Shown: piece by piece, positions 46,364-57,257 of the stretch
Numbering within the stretch: the first letter of the stretch is position 1
Layout of the letters: the number at the start of each line of letters is the position of its first letter
Notes under the pieces: model-generated
Database searches by the model: none
The model's input: the letters and a program-made list of their open reading frames with translations, nothing else
Told to the model about the DNA's origin: nothing
Position numbers and translations under genes: made by a program
DNA from: Methanolobus bombayensis
Lineage (GTDB): Archaea; Halobacteriota; Methanosarcinia; Methanosarcinales; Methanosarcinaceae
Assembly (NCBI RefSeq): GCF_017873415.1
Contig: NZ_JAGGKD010000009.1
Location: 18,830-82,829 of the forward strand
DNA: 64,000 nucleotides
Direction: 5' to 3'

Positions 46364-49300
46364 ATGATAGAGGAGATCACCAACCAGTATGACCCAAAGA
46401 AAATAGAGGAGAAGGTACACGCTCTCTGGAACGAGAATGATGCCTATTCCAAGGTACGTGAGCACAGAAAAGGTGGTAAAAAGTTCTTTTTCGTAGACGG
46501 TCCACCATATACAACCGGACATATTCACCTGGGAACAGCCTGGAACAAGATTATCAAGGACTCCATTTTAAGATACCGTTCCATGAATGGTTTTGACATA
46601 GTTGATCGTGCAGGCTGGGATATGCATGGTCTTCCTATCGAAGTAAAAGTGGAAGGTGAACTTGGTTTCACATCCAAGAAGGACATTGAGAGCTACGGTG
46701 TAGGCAATTTTATAGAGAAATGTAAGGAATTCGCACTCAACCAGAAAGACGATATGACAGACCAGTTCCAGGACCTTGGAGCCTGGCTTGACTGGAACGA
46801 CCCTTACATGACACTCAGGGACGAGTACATCGAAGCTGCCTGGTGGACGATGAAACAGGCTCAGGAAAAGAATCTCCTTGAGCAGGGTAAACGTGTTGTC
46901 AACTGGTGTCCACGTTGCGAAACAGCAATTGCAGACTCCGAAGTTGAATACGAGGAAAGGAAAGACCCTTCCATATTCGTTAAATTCCCGATAATAGGTG
47001 AAGAGAACACCTTTGTGGTCATCTGGACCACAACACCATGGACCATACCTTCAAACGTAGCAGTTGCAGTACATCCTTCTTTTGAGTACTCAAAAGTAAA
47101 AGCAGTAAGTGCTGAAGGCAAAGAGGAAACACTCATAGTTGCTTCTGACCTTGTTGAGAACGTTCTCAGAAAGGGAAGGTACGTTGATTATGAGGTTCTG
47201 GGAACAATGCTTGGTGAGGATATCACATCACTTTCATACGAAAGTCCGATTGCTGACATGGTGCCAAAACAGGCTGAAATGAAACACAACATATATCTTG
47301 CGGATTTTGTAACCGCAGAGAATACCGGTTGTGTACATATTGCTCCCGGACATGGTATGGACGACTTTGAAGTAGGTAAGAAGAACGATCTACCTATATT
47401 CTGCCCGGTGGGCCCGGATGGTCGCTATACAGAAGAAGCCGGGGAATATGCAGGAATGCACATCCGTGAAGCTAACAAAGTAGTTATCGAGGATCTTAAC
47501 CAGCGTGGAAACTTACTCTCAGAAGGTGCCATAGAACACAGGTACGGGCACTGCTGGCGTTGTAAGACTCCTATCATCTATCTTGCCACTGAACAATGGT
47601 TCATCAAGATAGGAGAACTCAAGGAACAGATGCTCTCCGAGATAGCACAGGTAAAATGGTATCCGGAATGGGCAGGTTCAGCAAGGTTTAAGGACTGGGT
47701 CGAGGGAGCACGAGACTGGTGTGTTTCCCGTCAGAGATACTGGGGTATCCCGATACCTGTCTGGAAATGTAATAGCTGTGGCAAGATGCACGTAGTAGGT
47801 ACCAAGGACGAGCTTCAGGAACTGTCCGGTATCGACAATGACATAGAACTTCACAGACCATATGTTGACGAGATTCTTCTTGAATGTGAATGCGGCGGCA
47901 AGATGAAGCGTGTTGAAGACGTTTTCGATGTCTGGTTCGATTCAGCCGTAGCTTCATGGGCAACACTGCGCTTCCCGCAGCAGACCGAAGATTTCGATAA
48001 ATGGTGGCCTGCAGACTTCATCACAGAAGGACAGGACCAGACGCGCGGTTGGTTCTATTCCCAGCTTGGTGCAAGTATGGTCGCTTTCGGCAAAGCACCT
48101 TACAAGAGCGTTCTTATGCATGGTTTCACTCTTGACAGTGAAGGCAGGAAAATGTCAAAGAGCCTTGGTAATGTAGTAGCTCCGGGTGATGTTATAGAGC
48201 AGTTCGGTGCTGATACCCTGCGTAGTTTTGTACTATCTTCAAGTGCTCCGTGGGATGATCTCAAATTCGTAAGCAGTGAACTAGGCAATATCAACAGGAC
48301 TATCAACATTCTCTGGAATGTTTATCGTTTCCCATTACCATACATGGTGCTTGACAAATTTGATCCGTCAGAGGTTTCACTGGAATCTGTAAAGTCACAT
48401 CTTCGCAAGGAAGACAGATGGATTCTATCAAGGGCACAGACACTTGTTTCTGAGGTTGACGATGCAATGTCGAAGTGTACATTGCATAGAGCACTCAGGT
48501 CTATCAATGAGTTCGTACTTGAAGATCTATCAAGATGGTATATCCAGCTTATCAGACCAAGAACATGGGTAGAAGCTGATGATCCTGATAAACTTGCTGT
48601 GTATCGTGTACTTTATGATGTATTCGTCCTGACAGCAAAGGTCATTGCGCCATTCATGCCACATCTGGCAGAAGAAATGTACCAGAACCTTGTAAGAAAT
48701 GTCAATCCGGGTGCGCCTGTCACAATTCATATGAACGACTGGCCAAAGGTTGACGAGAACCTTGTTGACAAGGAACTTGAAGCTCACATGGATATGGTTC
48801 GCTCAATTGTAGAATCAGCATCCAATGCCCGTCAGAAGGTCGGAAGAAAACTCAGGTGGCCTGTATCACGTATAGTTCTTAGTCCTGTAAACCAGCAGGC
48901 AGCAGATGCGGTTACAAACCTCAAGTCAGTTCTTATGGACCAGACAAATTCAAAAGACATCCTTCTTACCGGAGTAGGAGAATCCTGGGATGAGCTTGGA
49001 TTTGAGGCAAATCCTGATCCCGGAAAGATTGGTCCGGTATTCAAGGGAGATGCGGGCAAGGTCATTGGCGCAATAAAACAGGCAGATGTAATTCAGCTTA
49101 AAAAAGCACTTGCTTTTGAAGACCATTTCGAACTGGAGATTCCAGGCGGAACTGCAATGATCAAACCTGAAATGGTCAATTTCACAGAAACACTGCCAGA
49201 AATGGTTGCAAGTGCTGAATCAAGTGCCGGTATAATCTATGTGGATGCAAACCTGACACGTGAAATTGAATCCGAAGGTTACGCAAGGGAAGTTATTCGC

Positions 49301-49540
49301 AGGGTGCAGGACATGAGAAAAGAGCTCAATCTTGCAGTTGATGACAATATCAGGTCACACATACAGATCAACGACCAGAGGGTACTTGATCTTGTACTTG
49401 ACCGTGAGCAGTTCATTGCAAAGGAAACCCGTGCAAACGTTCAGGTGATCGGCCTTGATGTTGACACGGCCGGTTCACTTGAAAAGGACTGGGATGTCGA
49501 AGGCATTTCCATGACCATCGGCATTTCAAAAGCAAACTGA
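46364..49540 (+). CDS. ileS: isoleucyl-tRNA synthetase
   Basis: 1058 residues, class I. HIGH-type motif in [17 protein letters not shown], editing (CP1) domain with [16 protein letters not shown], tryptophan-rich [17 protein letters not shown] in [12 protein letters not shown] and an extended anticodon-binding C-terminus, typical of archaeal/eukaryotic IleRS. SD GGAGAATCC lies ~4 nt before the ATG. Only 7 nt separate it from mptE, so the two are co-transcribed. Confidence 0.97.
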   Translation: MIEEITNQYDPKKIEEKVHALWNENDAYSKVREHRKGGKKFFFVDGPPYTTGHIHLGTAWNKIIKDSILRYRSMNGFDIVDRAGWDMHGLPIEVKVEGELGFTSKKDIESYGVGNFIEKCKEFALNQKDDMTDQFQDLGAWLDWNDPYMTLRDEYIEAAWWTMKQAQEKNLLEQGKRVVNWCPRCETAIADSEVEYEERKDPSIFVKFPIIGEENTFVVIWTTTPWTIPSNVAVAVHPSFEYSKVKAVSAEGKEETLIVASDLVENVLRKGRYVDYEVLGTMLGEDITSLSYESPIADMVPKQAEMKHNIYLADFVTAENTGCVHIAPGHGMDDFEVGKKNDLPIFCPVGPDGRYTEEAGEYAGMHIREANKVVIEDLNQRGNLLSEGAIEHRYGHCWRCKTPIIYLATEQWFIKIGELKEQMLSEIAQVKWYPEWAGSARFKDWVEGARDWCVSRQRYWGIPIPVWKCNSCGKMHVVGTKDELQELSGIDNDIELHRPYVDEILLECECGGKMKRVEDVFDVWFDSAVASWATLRFPQQTEDFDKWWPADFITEGQDQTRGWFYSQLGASMVAFGKAPYKSVLMHGFTLDSEGRKMSKSLGNVVAPGDVIEQFGADTLRSFVLSSSAPWDDLKFVSSELGNINRTINILWNVYRFPLPYMVLDKFDPSEVSLESVKSHLRKEDRWILSRAQTLVSEVDDAMSKCTLHRALRSINEFVLEDLSRWYIQLIRPRTWVEADDPDKLAVYRVLYDVFVLTAKVIAPFMPHLAEEMYQNLVRNVNPGAPVTIHMNDWPKVDENLVDKELEAHMDMVRSIVESASNARQKVGRKLRWPVSRIVLSPVNQQAADAVTNLKSVLMDQTNSKDILLTGVGESWDELGFEANPDPGKIGPVFKGDAGKVIGAIKQADVIQLKKALAFEDHFELEIPGGTAMIKPEMVNFTETLPEMVASAESSAGIIYVDANLTREIESEGYAREVIRRVQDMRKELNLAVDDNIRSHIQINDQRVLDLVLDREQFIAKETRANVQVIGLDVDTAGSLEKDWDVEGISMTIGISKAN

Positions 49541-49547
49541 GGATATA

Positions 49548-50177
49548 ATGGACTTCAATGAATGGAAACCCATTTACGAGTCCATACTAAAAGACATGGG
49601 CTTTAGCAGGGAAGGTGATGAGCAGGCAGCTCTTATCCTCTCTGCCATGCTTAATACATCAAATTCCACAGATGTTTCAGAATTAAAAGTTCTTATTGAA
49701 GAAAAAGATGTTCTTGTTTGTGGAAATGCTCCAGTTCTTGCACAGGAACTTGATCTGATAGATTCAGATGATTTTGTTATAATAGCAGCTGATGGAGCTA
49801 CTGCTGTACTTGTTGACAAAGGGACAATACCTGATGTTATAGTGACTGATCTCGACGGTGATGTTGAAAAAGAGATAATTGCCAACAAAGAAGGTTCAAT
49901 TATGGTCGTACACGGTCATGGAGATAACATTGACAAACTTAATACCTATGTTCCACGACTGAGCAGAATAATAGGCAGCACCCAGGCTGAACCTCTTGAA
50001 AACGTATTCAATTTTGGTGGTTTCAGTGACGGAGACAGGTGTGCCTATCTGGCTAAGGAATTCGGTGCGGCCAGTATAACACTTGTAGGTTTTGATTTTG
50101 ATGATGAAAATGTTGATCCTATTAAGAAGAAAAAGTTGAAATGGGCTCGTCTGCTCATTGAAAATCTAAACAAGTGA
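49548..50177 (+). CDS. mptE: 6-hydroxymethyl-7,8-dihydropterin pyrophosphokinase MptE
   Basis: 209 residues. The DUF115/MptE signatures LVCGNAPVLAQEL, IIAADGATAVLVDKG, DVIVTDLDGD and VHGHGDN are all present. It pyrophosphorylates 6-hydroxymethyl-dihydropterin in tetrahydromethanopterin synthesis, replacing bacterial FolK. Seven nt downstream of ileS, an operon with no obvious pathway link. Confidence 0.9.
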   Translation: MDFNEWKPIYESILKDMGFSREGDEQAALILSAMLNTSNSTDVSELKVLIEEKDVLVCGNAPVLAQELDLIDSDDFVIIAADGATAVLVDKGTIPDVIVTDLDGDVEKEIIANKEGSIMVVHGHGDNIDKLNTYVPRLSRIIGSTQAEPLENVFNFGGFSDGDRCAYLAKEFGAASITLVGFDFDDENVDPIKKKKLKWARLLIENLNK

Positions 50178-50276
50178 GTCTTTTAAAACTCAATTTATCT
50201 TTTTTCCAAGTTACTTACAGGTATCGTTTTATCAGAATCTATTTATATTTTCGTTCTAAATATCTACTGGAGTTGC

Positions 50277-51380
50277 ATGCAAACACTGGTAATCTGTATT
50301 GATAGGGATAACGACCTTGGGGACAAAGCAAATGTTCTTGCTCCTCTTATAGGCAGGGAAGCAAACATAGAAGCTGCAGTGAAACTTGCAACAGCAGACC
50401 CTGAAGATTCAGATACCAATACTATCTTTGGCGGTATCAAGATACTTGATGAACTACTGGAAAAAGGAGTTGATGCAGAGATAATCACTCTGGCAGGTGA
50501 CCGAAACATCGGTATCCTGTCCGACCAGAAAATAGCAAATCAACTCGATATATTATTGAAAAAATTCCCTGCGGAATCTGCTATTTTTGTTTCCGATGGT
50601 GCCGAAGATGAGACACTCCTTCCTATTGTCCAGTCAAGGATCAAAATCGATTCCGTAAAACGTATCGTTGTAATGCAAAGTGCTAATCTTGAAAGTACCT
50701 ATTATATTATCAAACACGCGTTCAACGATCCGAAGATATCCCAGACATTCTTTGTACCTTTGGGTCTTGCGGCTCTCATCTATGCATTTTTCCTTCTGAT
50801 TGACTATTCCCAGGGTGCCATTATAGGAATTCTGGCGGCTGTGGGTATTTACATGCTTTACAGGGGTTTCAACGATACAGTTGATCTTTACTGGGAAAAG
50901 CTTAAAGATTCTTTCTATTCAGGCAGGCTGACATTTTTCACATATGTAGCGGCAGCCGTTCTTGTACTGATTGGCACATTGGTAGGACTTATGGATGTAT
51001 GGTCTCTTTATACGTCACAGGGTATATGGTATTACGGAGTTATTCCTCTGCTTACATCCTTCATTAACAGTACTGTATGGACATATGTCCTGGCAATCCT
51101 GTTTGCAGATGCAGGTAAGATTATTGATTGCAGACAGCACTCTGAACCTACAGGGAAATATTTAAGTCCGGCTTTCTTTGTAGTCTCACTGGGTTTTCTT
51201 TTGTGGGGTGCCACAAGCTACCTCATATCAATGGATCCGGTAATGGGCGGAGCTGAAACAAATCCTGTCTCAGGCATGAATCTATTTATATATTCGATTG
51301 TTATTTCCATAATACTGGCACTTGCAGGGATAAGGATTTCAAACAAACCCCGATCAAATGAACAGAAATCAAAAAGGTAG
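50277..51380 (+). CDS. DUF373 family membrane protein
   Basis: 367 residues. The soluble N-terminal half (VICIDRDNDLGDKANVLAPLIG, TIFGGIKILDELL) is the DUF373 core; the C-terminal half has about six membrane helices. Conserved in Euryarchaea, function unknown; the early Asp-rich motif may bind metal. Starts ~100 nt after mptE with an upstream AT-rich box. Ends 4 nt before the preferred start of the phosphorylase gene, suggesting an operon. Confidence 0.85.
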   Translation: MQTLVICIDRDNDLGDKANVLAPLIGREANIEAAVKLATADPEDSDTNTIFGGIKILDELLEKGVDAEIITLAGDRNIGILSDQKIANQLDILLKKFPAESAIFVSDGAEDETLLPIVQSRIKIDSVKRIVVMQSANLESTYYIIKHAFNDPKISQTFFVPLGLAALIYAFFLLIDYSQGAIIGILAAVGIYMLYRGFNDTVDLYWEKLKDSFYSGRLTFFTYVAAAVLVLIGTLVGLMDVWSLYTSQGIWYYGVIPLLTSFINSTVWTYVLAILFADAGKIIDCRQHSEPTGKYLSPAFFVVSLGFLLWGATSYLISMDPVMGGAETNPVSGMNLFIYSIVISIILALAGIRISNKPRSNEQKSKR

Positions 51381-51384
51381 GATT

Positions 51385-52233
51385 ATGCAGGAAAAAGTAA
51401 ACAATTGTTTAGCGTCTTCCGATAGTTCCCTGAACAATTATCAGGATCATACTCAGGACTACAGTGGTCTGGATTTTCACGCCGCTTTGATAGGTGGTGT
51501 TGCATTTCCATCTGACGGTCTGTCAAAGGAGATCTCTGTTAACACTCCTTATGGTGATGTTACTGTTTATCTATCTACAATAGGTAACAGGAATGTTGCA
51601 TTACTTCCGAGACATTCAGGCAGTGACGGACATTTACCTCCTCATATGATAAATTACAGGGCTAATATTTATGCTATACATTCACTGGGGATTTCCAGAA
51701 TAATCTCTACAAATTCAGTGGGGACAATGAAGAATCACCCTATTGGAAGTTTCTTTTTACCGGAAGATTTTCTTGATCTGACCCGTACAAGACCTTCTAC
51801 TTTTTTCAATGACAGGACAGTCCATGCTGATGTAAGCGAACCATACTGTCCTGAGATAAGGGAACTTATGGCTGATTATCTTGAAAATAATAATATCGGA
51901 TACTCTGAAGGTGTTTATGTATGTACCGAAGGTCCGCGTTTTGAGACCCGGGCTGAGATCCGCATGATGAGGCAGTTCGGGGATGTGGTAGGCATGACCG
52001 GTCTTCCGGAGCTTGTTCTTGCAAAGGAACTGAATATGTGTTATGCATCGATCTGCACTGTTACCAATAATGCATGCGGTCTTGGTAATGGTAAAATGAC
52101 AGTAAGTGATGTGCTTGATACCCTTGACAGCATAAAAGAAAGTTTGCAGGATATTCTGGCAAGCGTTATATGCTCATTACCCAAAAATTCTTCATGTAAT
52201 TGCAGGTATGCATGTTCAGATGCGGAACTTTAG
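51385..52233 (+). CDS. MTAP/PNP-family nucleoside phosphorylase
   Basis: 282 residues from ATG 51385, preceded by AAGGTAGG; an ATG at 51358 lies inside the DUF373 gene. Family motifs: VALLPRHSGSDGHLPPHMINYRAN (phosphate/purine site), STNSVGTMK, CTEGPRFETRAEIRMM and VVGMTGLPELVLAKEL. It cleaves methylthioadenosine, methylthioinosine or purine nucleosides with phosphate; in methanogens a 5'-methylthioinosine phosphorylase role is common. A Cys-containing C-terminal tail (SSCNCRYACSDAEL) is extra. Confidence 0.85.
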   Translation: MQEKVNNCLASSDSSLNNYQDHTQDYSGLDFHAALIGGVAFPSDGLSKEISVNTPYGDVTVYLSTIGNRNVALLPRHSGSDGHLPPHMINYRANIYAIHSLGISRIISTNSVGTMKNHPIGSFFLPEDFLDLTRTRPSTFFNDRTVHADVSEPYCPEIRELMADYLENNNIGYSEGVYVCTEGPRFETRAEIRMMRQFGDVVGMTGLPELVLAKELNMCYASICTVTNNACGLGNGKMTVSDVLDTLDSIKESLQDILASVICSLPKNSSCNCRYACSDAEL

Positions 52234-52270
52234 ATCTGCAAATATTTTAAACAATAATTTTTAAAATATC

Positions 52271-53104
52271 TCAGGCAATATCTCTTGAAGTATCGATCTG
52301 GACTCCATCACCTATCTTGAACTTAATAATCTCTGTATTAGGGATCATTCCCCTTATTTTCGGTATTGACAGTTTACTTACTACTTTGTCGGCTCCCTGA
52401 TCAAGCATTGATTCGAATATGACATCACAGAGGCTGTAAGTAAAAGCCTGTAAGCTTGTATTGTTGGTACAGGTTGATCCGTAAAGATAAGTGAGACAAT
52501 TAAGTTCTTTTGTTGTCTCGTATATGACGTTGATAAGCTGTTTTATGAGTCCCTTATTAGCTGTGAGCTCAGTGAAGAAACAAAAAGAATCAAAGATTAT
52601 GTTAACATCTTCACCGCTGGAGTCATTAGCGATATTACGCAGGTTGTACTCGGTAAATTCCAGTATTTTTGCATCTATGAACTCGTTGCTTAAGTTGTCG
52701 GAAATTTCTCCGCATGACGTGCAGTAATATTCACTGTAAATGTCCACGAATATTATATTTGATGGGTCAAAACCAAGGTTTATGACGTCATTAAGTACAA
52801 ATCTTGGTCTTCTGTTGGTTGTGAAATAGTATGTTTTCCTGGATTGTGTGAACTGGTAAAGGAAAACCTCTGACATAGAACGCGGATCAACCGAAAGAAA
52901 AGTAAGTGAACCGGCTGGCAATCCTCCTCCGAGTGTCCGGTCAAGAACAGATATACCGGTAGATTCCAGCTGAACTCCTTTATGAATTACCTGGTCATTA
53001 TCCGGGTTTCGGATACTGTCATACAGGGAGTTTTCTGTTCCCTCTCTGGATTCATCCTCTATAACTGTGTTTTCGTTTTCTGTCATGTTTTTAGGATCCA
53101 GCAT
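52271..53104 (-). CDS. RecA/KaiC-like protein without a P-loop
   Basis: 277 residues. After an acidic N-terminus, STGISVLDRTLGGGLPAGSL matches the KaiC/RadA lead-in to Walker A, but the loop reads FLSVDPRSMSEVFLYQF with no GKT/S. A Walker B-like strand, EDVNIIFDSFCFF, remains. A CxxC pair lies in YYCTSCGEIS. It resembles archaeal RAD55/HTR-like signalling ATPase relatives that have lost ATP binding. Function unknown; it could bind protein partners. Convergent with the phosphorylase gene, next to a tnpB element. Confidence 0.75.
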   Translation of the reverse strand: MLDPKNMTENENTVIEDESREGTENSLYDSIRNPDNDQVIHKGVQLESTGISVLDRTLGGGLPAGSLTFLSVDPRSMSEVFLYQFTQSRKTYYFTTNRRPRFVLNDVINLGFDPSNIIFVDIYSEYYCTSCGEISDNLSNEFIDAKILEFTEYNLRNIANDSSGEDVNIIFDSFCFFTELTANKGLIKQLINVIYETTKELNCLTYLYGSTCTNNTSLQAFTYSLCDVIFESMLDQGADKVVSKLSIPKIRGMIPNTEIIKFKIGDGVQIDTSRDIA

Positions 53105-53184
53105 AGTATATCCTCTGATTAATTGTAATTATATTAGTCTTAATATTATAAAACCCTTGTTTTAGAAAGTAATATGCTATTTAT

Positions 53185-54590
53185 CATTTTAGAGCAAGAA
53201 GACCACCATTTTCAAATGGTGGATGAATTGCGTCAAATATAGCAAACAATTAAATATTATTTTAATGTATGAATATTTGTATAAAATGTTTGCTTTTTTA
53301 CATTGAGTGGTTTAGATGAAACGAGGTTATCAATATCGAATATACCCTAACAAAGAACAAAGAATTTTGTTAGAACAACATTTTGGTAGTATTCGATTCG
53401 TTTACAATCGGTCACTTTTCATAAAGAATACTATGTATTCTAAGTTCAAGATCAATGTTACTGAAATTGATTTGAATAACAATCTAACTTCTCTCAAAGA
53501 ATTTCATCCATGGTTGAAAGATCTAAATTCACAATCCTTACAACAGGCCAACAGGAACTTGTTAACTGGATTTAAGAATTTCTTTGAAGGAAATGGGGAT
53601 TATCCTACAAGAAAGAGTAAAAGAGACAATAATTTCTCGTTTCAGGTTCCTCAAAATTATCAGATTAATCTAACCACATCAAAGATATATTTGCCAAAAA
53701 TAGGTTGGATAAAGATAGTTCTTCATAGAGATTTTCTTGACAAAGAATTCATCAAAAATGAACTTGTTACAAAACAAGTTAATGGTGAACTTATTCTTGA
53801 CCAAAAACTTAACAAGGAGTTTGATATCCTTAAAACTCTGACTGTTTCCAGGACATCAGCTGGAAGATATCATGTAAGCATACTTATTAATGATCATGTT
53901 CCTGAACCAATATCAGTTGAATTCCATGAAACAACAACAATAGGAATTGATGTAGGAATAAAGTCATTTGCTATTCTTTCATCTGGAGAGGTCATTGATA
54001 ATCCTAGATATTTGCTGAAATCTCTTAAGAAATTGAAGAAACTACAAAGAGCAGTTAGCAAAAAACAAAAAGGTTCTAAAAATCGGAAAAAAGCAATATT
54101 AAAATTAGCAAAACAACATCAGTTAGTAGCTAATCAAAGAAATGATTTTCAGCATAAGGTTTCCATAAAGATAATCAGTGAAAGCCAAGCAATTTGTCTT
54201 GAAGACCTTAATGTATCTGGAATGATCAAGAATCATAAACTTGCTCAAGCCATCAGTGATGTTGGATGGTCTGAATTCATCAGGAAATTAACTTATAAAG
54301 CAGAATGGTATGGAAAAACCATTCTAAGAATTGGTAGATTTGATGTGTCATCAAAGTTGTGTAATGTTTGTGGATATAAAAAAGATGATCTTACTCTTAA
54401 GACAAGAGAATGGGAATGTCCTTCATGCAAAACATTTCATGACAGGGATGTTAATGCAGCTATCAACATCAAAAACATTGCTTTGAATAACTTAAACACC
54501 GTAGGAACTACGGAAAGAGCTTGTGGACTTACTGACATTAGTCAGAGGTATGAAGCAAGAAGCCACTGGTTTTAACCAGTGGTAGTTCAC
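53185..54590 (+). mobile_element. tnpB-only IS605/IS1341-type element (copy 1)
   Basis: A 1406-bp element following TTTAT (53180-53184). Left-end hairpin CCACCATTT/AAATGGTGG with flanking AGAGCAAGAAGA and GGATGAATTGCGTC; right end ending GTAGTTCAC at 54590. Only tnpB is carried; movement would need TnpA in trans. Closely related to the copy at 61643-63049, including identical left-end hairpins. Confidence 0.87.
53316..54575 (+). CDS. tnpB: TnpB RNA-guided nuclease (copy 1)
   Basis: 419 residues. RuvC triad Asp212 (GIDVGIKSFA), Glu296 (CLEDLNVSG) and Asp378 (HDRDVNAAIN); zinc finger Cys349/352/368/371. Intact. About 90% identical by eye to the copy at 61775-63037 and only distantly similar to the TnpB at 37495. 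The final codons (NTVGTTERACGL...) lie within the conserved right end that would be part of its guide RNA. Confidence 0.93.
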   Translation: MKRGYQYRIYPNKEQRILLEQHFGSIRFVYNRSLFIKNTMYSKFKINVTEIDLNNNLTSLKEFHPWLKDLNSQSLQQANRNLLTGFKNFFEGNGDYPTRKSKRDNNFSFQVPQNYQINLTTSKIYLPKIGWIKIVLHRDFLDKEFIKNELVTKQVNGELILDQKLNKEFDILKTLTVSRTSAGRYHVSILINDHVPEPISVEFHETTTIGIDVGIKSFAILSSGEVIDNPRYLLKSLKKLKKLQRAVSKKQKGSKNRKKAILKLAKQHQLVANQRNDFQHKVSIKIISESQAICLEDLNVSGMIKNHKLAQAISDVGWSEFIRKLTYKAEWYGKTILRIGRFDVSSKLCNVCGYKKDDLTLKTREWECPSCKTFHDRDVNAAINIKNIALNNLNTVGTTERACGLTDISQRYEARSHWF

Positions 54591-54606
54591 TTTCATACAG
54601 TATGCA
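54496..54606 (+). ncRNA. putative omega RNA of tnpB copy 1
   Basis: Hairpins CCGTA/TACGG, CTGAC/GTCAG and a 9-bp terminal stem CCACTGGTT/AACCAGTGG (54563-54582), then TAGTTCAC. Guide would start TTTCATACAGTATGCA. Inferred from the TnpB model. Confidence 0.6.
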
Positions 54607-54662
54607 TCTAAAATTCCGAGTACCAATAGTTTTTATAAACTGTAGCTCATCAAAGAGCAGCA

Positions 54663-57140
54663 ATGACGCTCTGGATACTTGCAAGCCCTGAAATCTCAAA
54701 AATCATTATTCTACCTATAAGAGATAAGAAAAAAGTTCCTCTGTTTGTAGGTGAACTTGTCCTTATGAATAAGGAGGTAGGTCCCCGTCCTCACAAATTT
54801 AAAGTAAAGACTGCTGGCAAGAGTGAATTCAGGCCACCTTCGGAATTCATAGATCTTTTGAGAATAGCAGACCGCATCATGATAGCAAAAAATGGTGATG
54901 CTAAACAGACATCGGATTTTGTTGCAATGCTCCAGGGATTCCAGCTCAGTGCAGATGTTGTTAATGCGTGCCGCTTTTGTCTCCTTAAGAACAGGTTCAA
55001 TTTCCTGAACCGGCGATCCATACGATATCATCGGGACAAGATATGCGAGGATTGTGCCAGAGAGGAACTTAACAGGATGCTCAGAAGTCACCATATGAAC
55101 TATGGTGACGAAGCCTGCCAGAGATTCGAAGAAGCAATGATCAAGACAAAGGATCTTGACCGGACAATGGCCATGGTAAGTCCTGATGAGATTGACCGGG
55201 AACTAACAAGATTTGATTGCATTGAAGCTAATACATCTGTTTCCGGAAAGATGATAAAAGACCTGCCTTTACGCAAAGGATTTAAAAAAATACTGCTTGC
55301 AAAATCCAAAACACTGTTGCCGGTGCAGTCGTTATCTGTGGAAAACGGTCTGCTTAAAGGACAGAACCAGCTTGTTACTTCTGTCACAGCAACTGGAAAG
55401 ACTCTGATAGCAGAACTGGCAGGAATTGAAAACATACTGCGGAAAAAGGGACGCATGCTTTACCTTGTACCTCTGGTGGCGCTTGCAAACCAGAAATATG
55501 ACCAGTTCACAAAACGGTACTCTCCAATTGGTCTGAAGACATCTATCAGGGTTGGCAGTGCCCGTATCAAGACTGCAAAGAATGCTTCTATGAAAAGAAC
55601 GTTGGATTCTGATATTATTGTCGGAACCTATGAAGGTATAGATTATCTTCTCAGGACAGGCGGTGCTGATCTTCTTGGTCAGATAGGAACTGTAGTTGTT
55701 GATGAGGTACACACCATTGAGGATTCAGAAAGAGGACACCGTCTTGATGGTGTTATCGGCAGGTTGAAGTATGTTGCACCCGGCGCTCAGTTCATTTATC
55801 TCTCAGCCACTGTGGCAAAGCCTCAGATGCGTGCAAAACAGCTTGGTGCAAAACTTATTGAGTATGAATATCGTCCGGTACCAATTGAAAGGCATCTGAT
55901 CCTGTGTCCTGAGCATTCCAAAACTAAAATTATGGCAAAATTGGTGCGGGAAGAGTTTTCCACGACCTCTTCAAAAGGACACAAAGGACAAACTATCATT
56001 TTTACAAATTCAAGAAGGAATTGCCATCGCATAGCTGAAGCACTTCCACTGTCTGCTGCACCTTATCATGCAGGCCTTACAAGTCAGGAAAGAAAAAAGA
56101 CCGAGATCGCGTTCCTTAAGGGAAAGTTGCCGGTTGTGGTTACAACTGCTGCACTTGCTGCAGGTGTGGATTTCCCTGCATCACAGGTGATATTCGAATC
56201 ACTTGCAATGGGTATTGAATGGCTAACAATGCAGGATTTCCTCCAGATGCTGGGGCGTGCAGGAAGGCCGGATTATCATGACCGTGGTGAAGTTGTGGTG
56301 CTTGCTGTTCCGAATAAGAAATATTCAGGTGATAAAGGAGATACTGAGGATGCTGTAGCTTTGAAACTGCTTAAGGGTGAGATGGAGCATAGCAAGGTTG
56401 AGTATGGAGAAGATGAACAGCTTGAGGAGATCCTTGCTTCTGTTGCTGTAACTTCTTCAAAGAAAGATCTTGAAAAGATTCACTCTTACATGCTGGCAGA
56501 TTTCAATGTGAACTATCTGCTTAACAAGCTTGCAAAAAATAAATTCCTGCATAAAAAAGGTGATCTTTTATCCCTCACCAAATTCGGTAAGATAGCTGCA
56601 GGTCATTTCCTTTCAGTTTCCAAAGCTTTCCTCATACGCGACTCGGTCCTTGTGGACCAGGAACCAATTGTTACGGTTTCAAATCTTGAATTCTTTGATT
56701 CGATCTATTACAAGTACGCTAACAGGATTGGTGCCGCTCTTAATGTGAACCTTCCTTCCAGAGTATTCCAGGGCGCTTCTCTTGATATTCTTTTTGAGGG
56801 AGAGAACATGGGTAAACTGGATGTAACGTTGCGTGACCAGTTATTTGATTTCGCTGCTGATTTTCTGACATGCAGTTGCCGTGATTCTCCTTATTGCGGT
56901 TGTGCTGAACGTAAGTTCTCAGAGAAAATCATTTCTATCAGGGCTGAAGGATATGAGCCAGAAGGCATCGTTAAAAAGCTGGAGCATCTTTATGGAGTTA
57001 CTGCATATCCGGGTGATGTTTTAGGTTATCTTGACAATGTGGTGCGTAATCTGGAGGCTGTGGAGATGATAGCGAGGGCTTATTCCAAACGTGATATCGC
57101 AGCTAAGGCTAAAAATCTTAGAAAACTTGTAGAAGGATAG
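54663..57140 (+). CDS. Ski2-type DEAD/DEAH helicase (ASH-Ski2-like)
   Basis: 825 residues. An N-terminal ~200-residue region contains a four-Cys zinc site (CRFCLL ... ICEDCARE). The helicase core has Walker A SVTATGKTLIAE, DEVH box VVVDEVHTIEDS, SAT motif, motif VI MLGRAGRPDYHDRGE, then a winged-helix region and a C-terminal Cys-rich part (CSCRDSPYCGCAE). The layout fits the euryarchaeal ASH-Ski2 group, which associates with aRNase J and the exosome in RNA decay; that assignment is inference. Starts 73 nt from the end of the tnpB element. Confidence 0.82.
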   Translation: MTLWILASPEISKIIILPIRDKKKVPLFVGELVLMNKEVGPRPHKFKVKTAGKSEFRPPSEFIDLLRIADRIMIAKNGDAKQTSDFVAMLQGFQLSADVVNACRFCLLKNRFNFLNRRSIRYHRDKICEDCAREELNRMLRSHHMNYGDEACQRFEEAMIKTKDLDRTMAMVSPDEIDRELTRFDCIEANTSVSGKMIKDLPLRKGFKKILLAKSKTLLPVQSLSVENGLLKGQNQLVTSVTATGKTLIAELAGIENILRKKGRMLYLVPLVALANQKYDQFTKRYSPIGLKTSIRVGSARIKTAKNASMKRTLDSDIIVGTYEGIDYLLRTGGADLLGQIGTVVVDEVHTIEDSERGHRLDGVIGRLKYVAPGAQFIYLSATVAKPQMRAKQLGAKLIEYEYRPVPIERHLILCPEHSKTKIMAKLVREEFSTTSSKGHKGQTIIFTNSRRNCHRIAEALPLSAAPYHAGLTSQERKKTEIAFLKGKLPVVVTTAALAAGVDFPASQVIFESLAMGIEWLTMQDFLQMLGRAGRPDYHDRGEVVVLAVPNKKYSGDKGDTEDAVALKLLKGEMEHSKVEYGEDEQLEEILASVAVTSSKKDLEKIHSYMLADFNVNYLLNKLAKNKFLHKKGDLLSLTKFGKIAAGHFLSVSKAFLIRDSVLVDQEPIVTVSNLEFFDSIYYKYANRIGAALNVNLPSRVFQGASLDILFEGENMGKLDVTLRDQLFDFAADFLTCSCRDSPYCGCAERKFSEKIISIRAEGYEPEGIVKKLEHLYGVTAYPGDVLGYLDNVVRNLEAVEMIARAYSKRDIAAKAKNLRKLVEG

Positions 57141-57257
57141 GCAGGATTTGTTTTATTTTCCCGTGCCGGATATGAAAAATTATAATAGTTATGCAGGCAG
57201 ATAAGACTGCTGTGAATATTACATATAGTGGACAAAGAAAAAAACGAAGGTGTTGTA

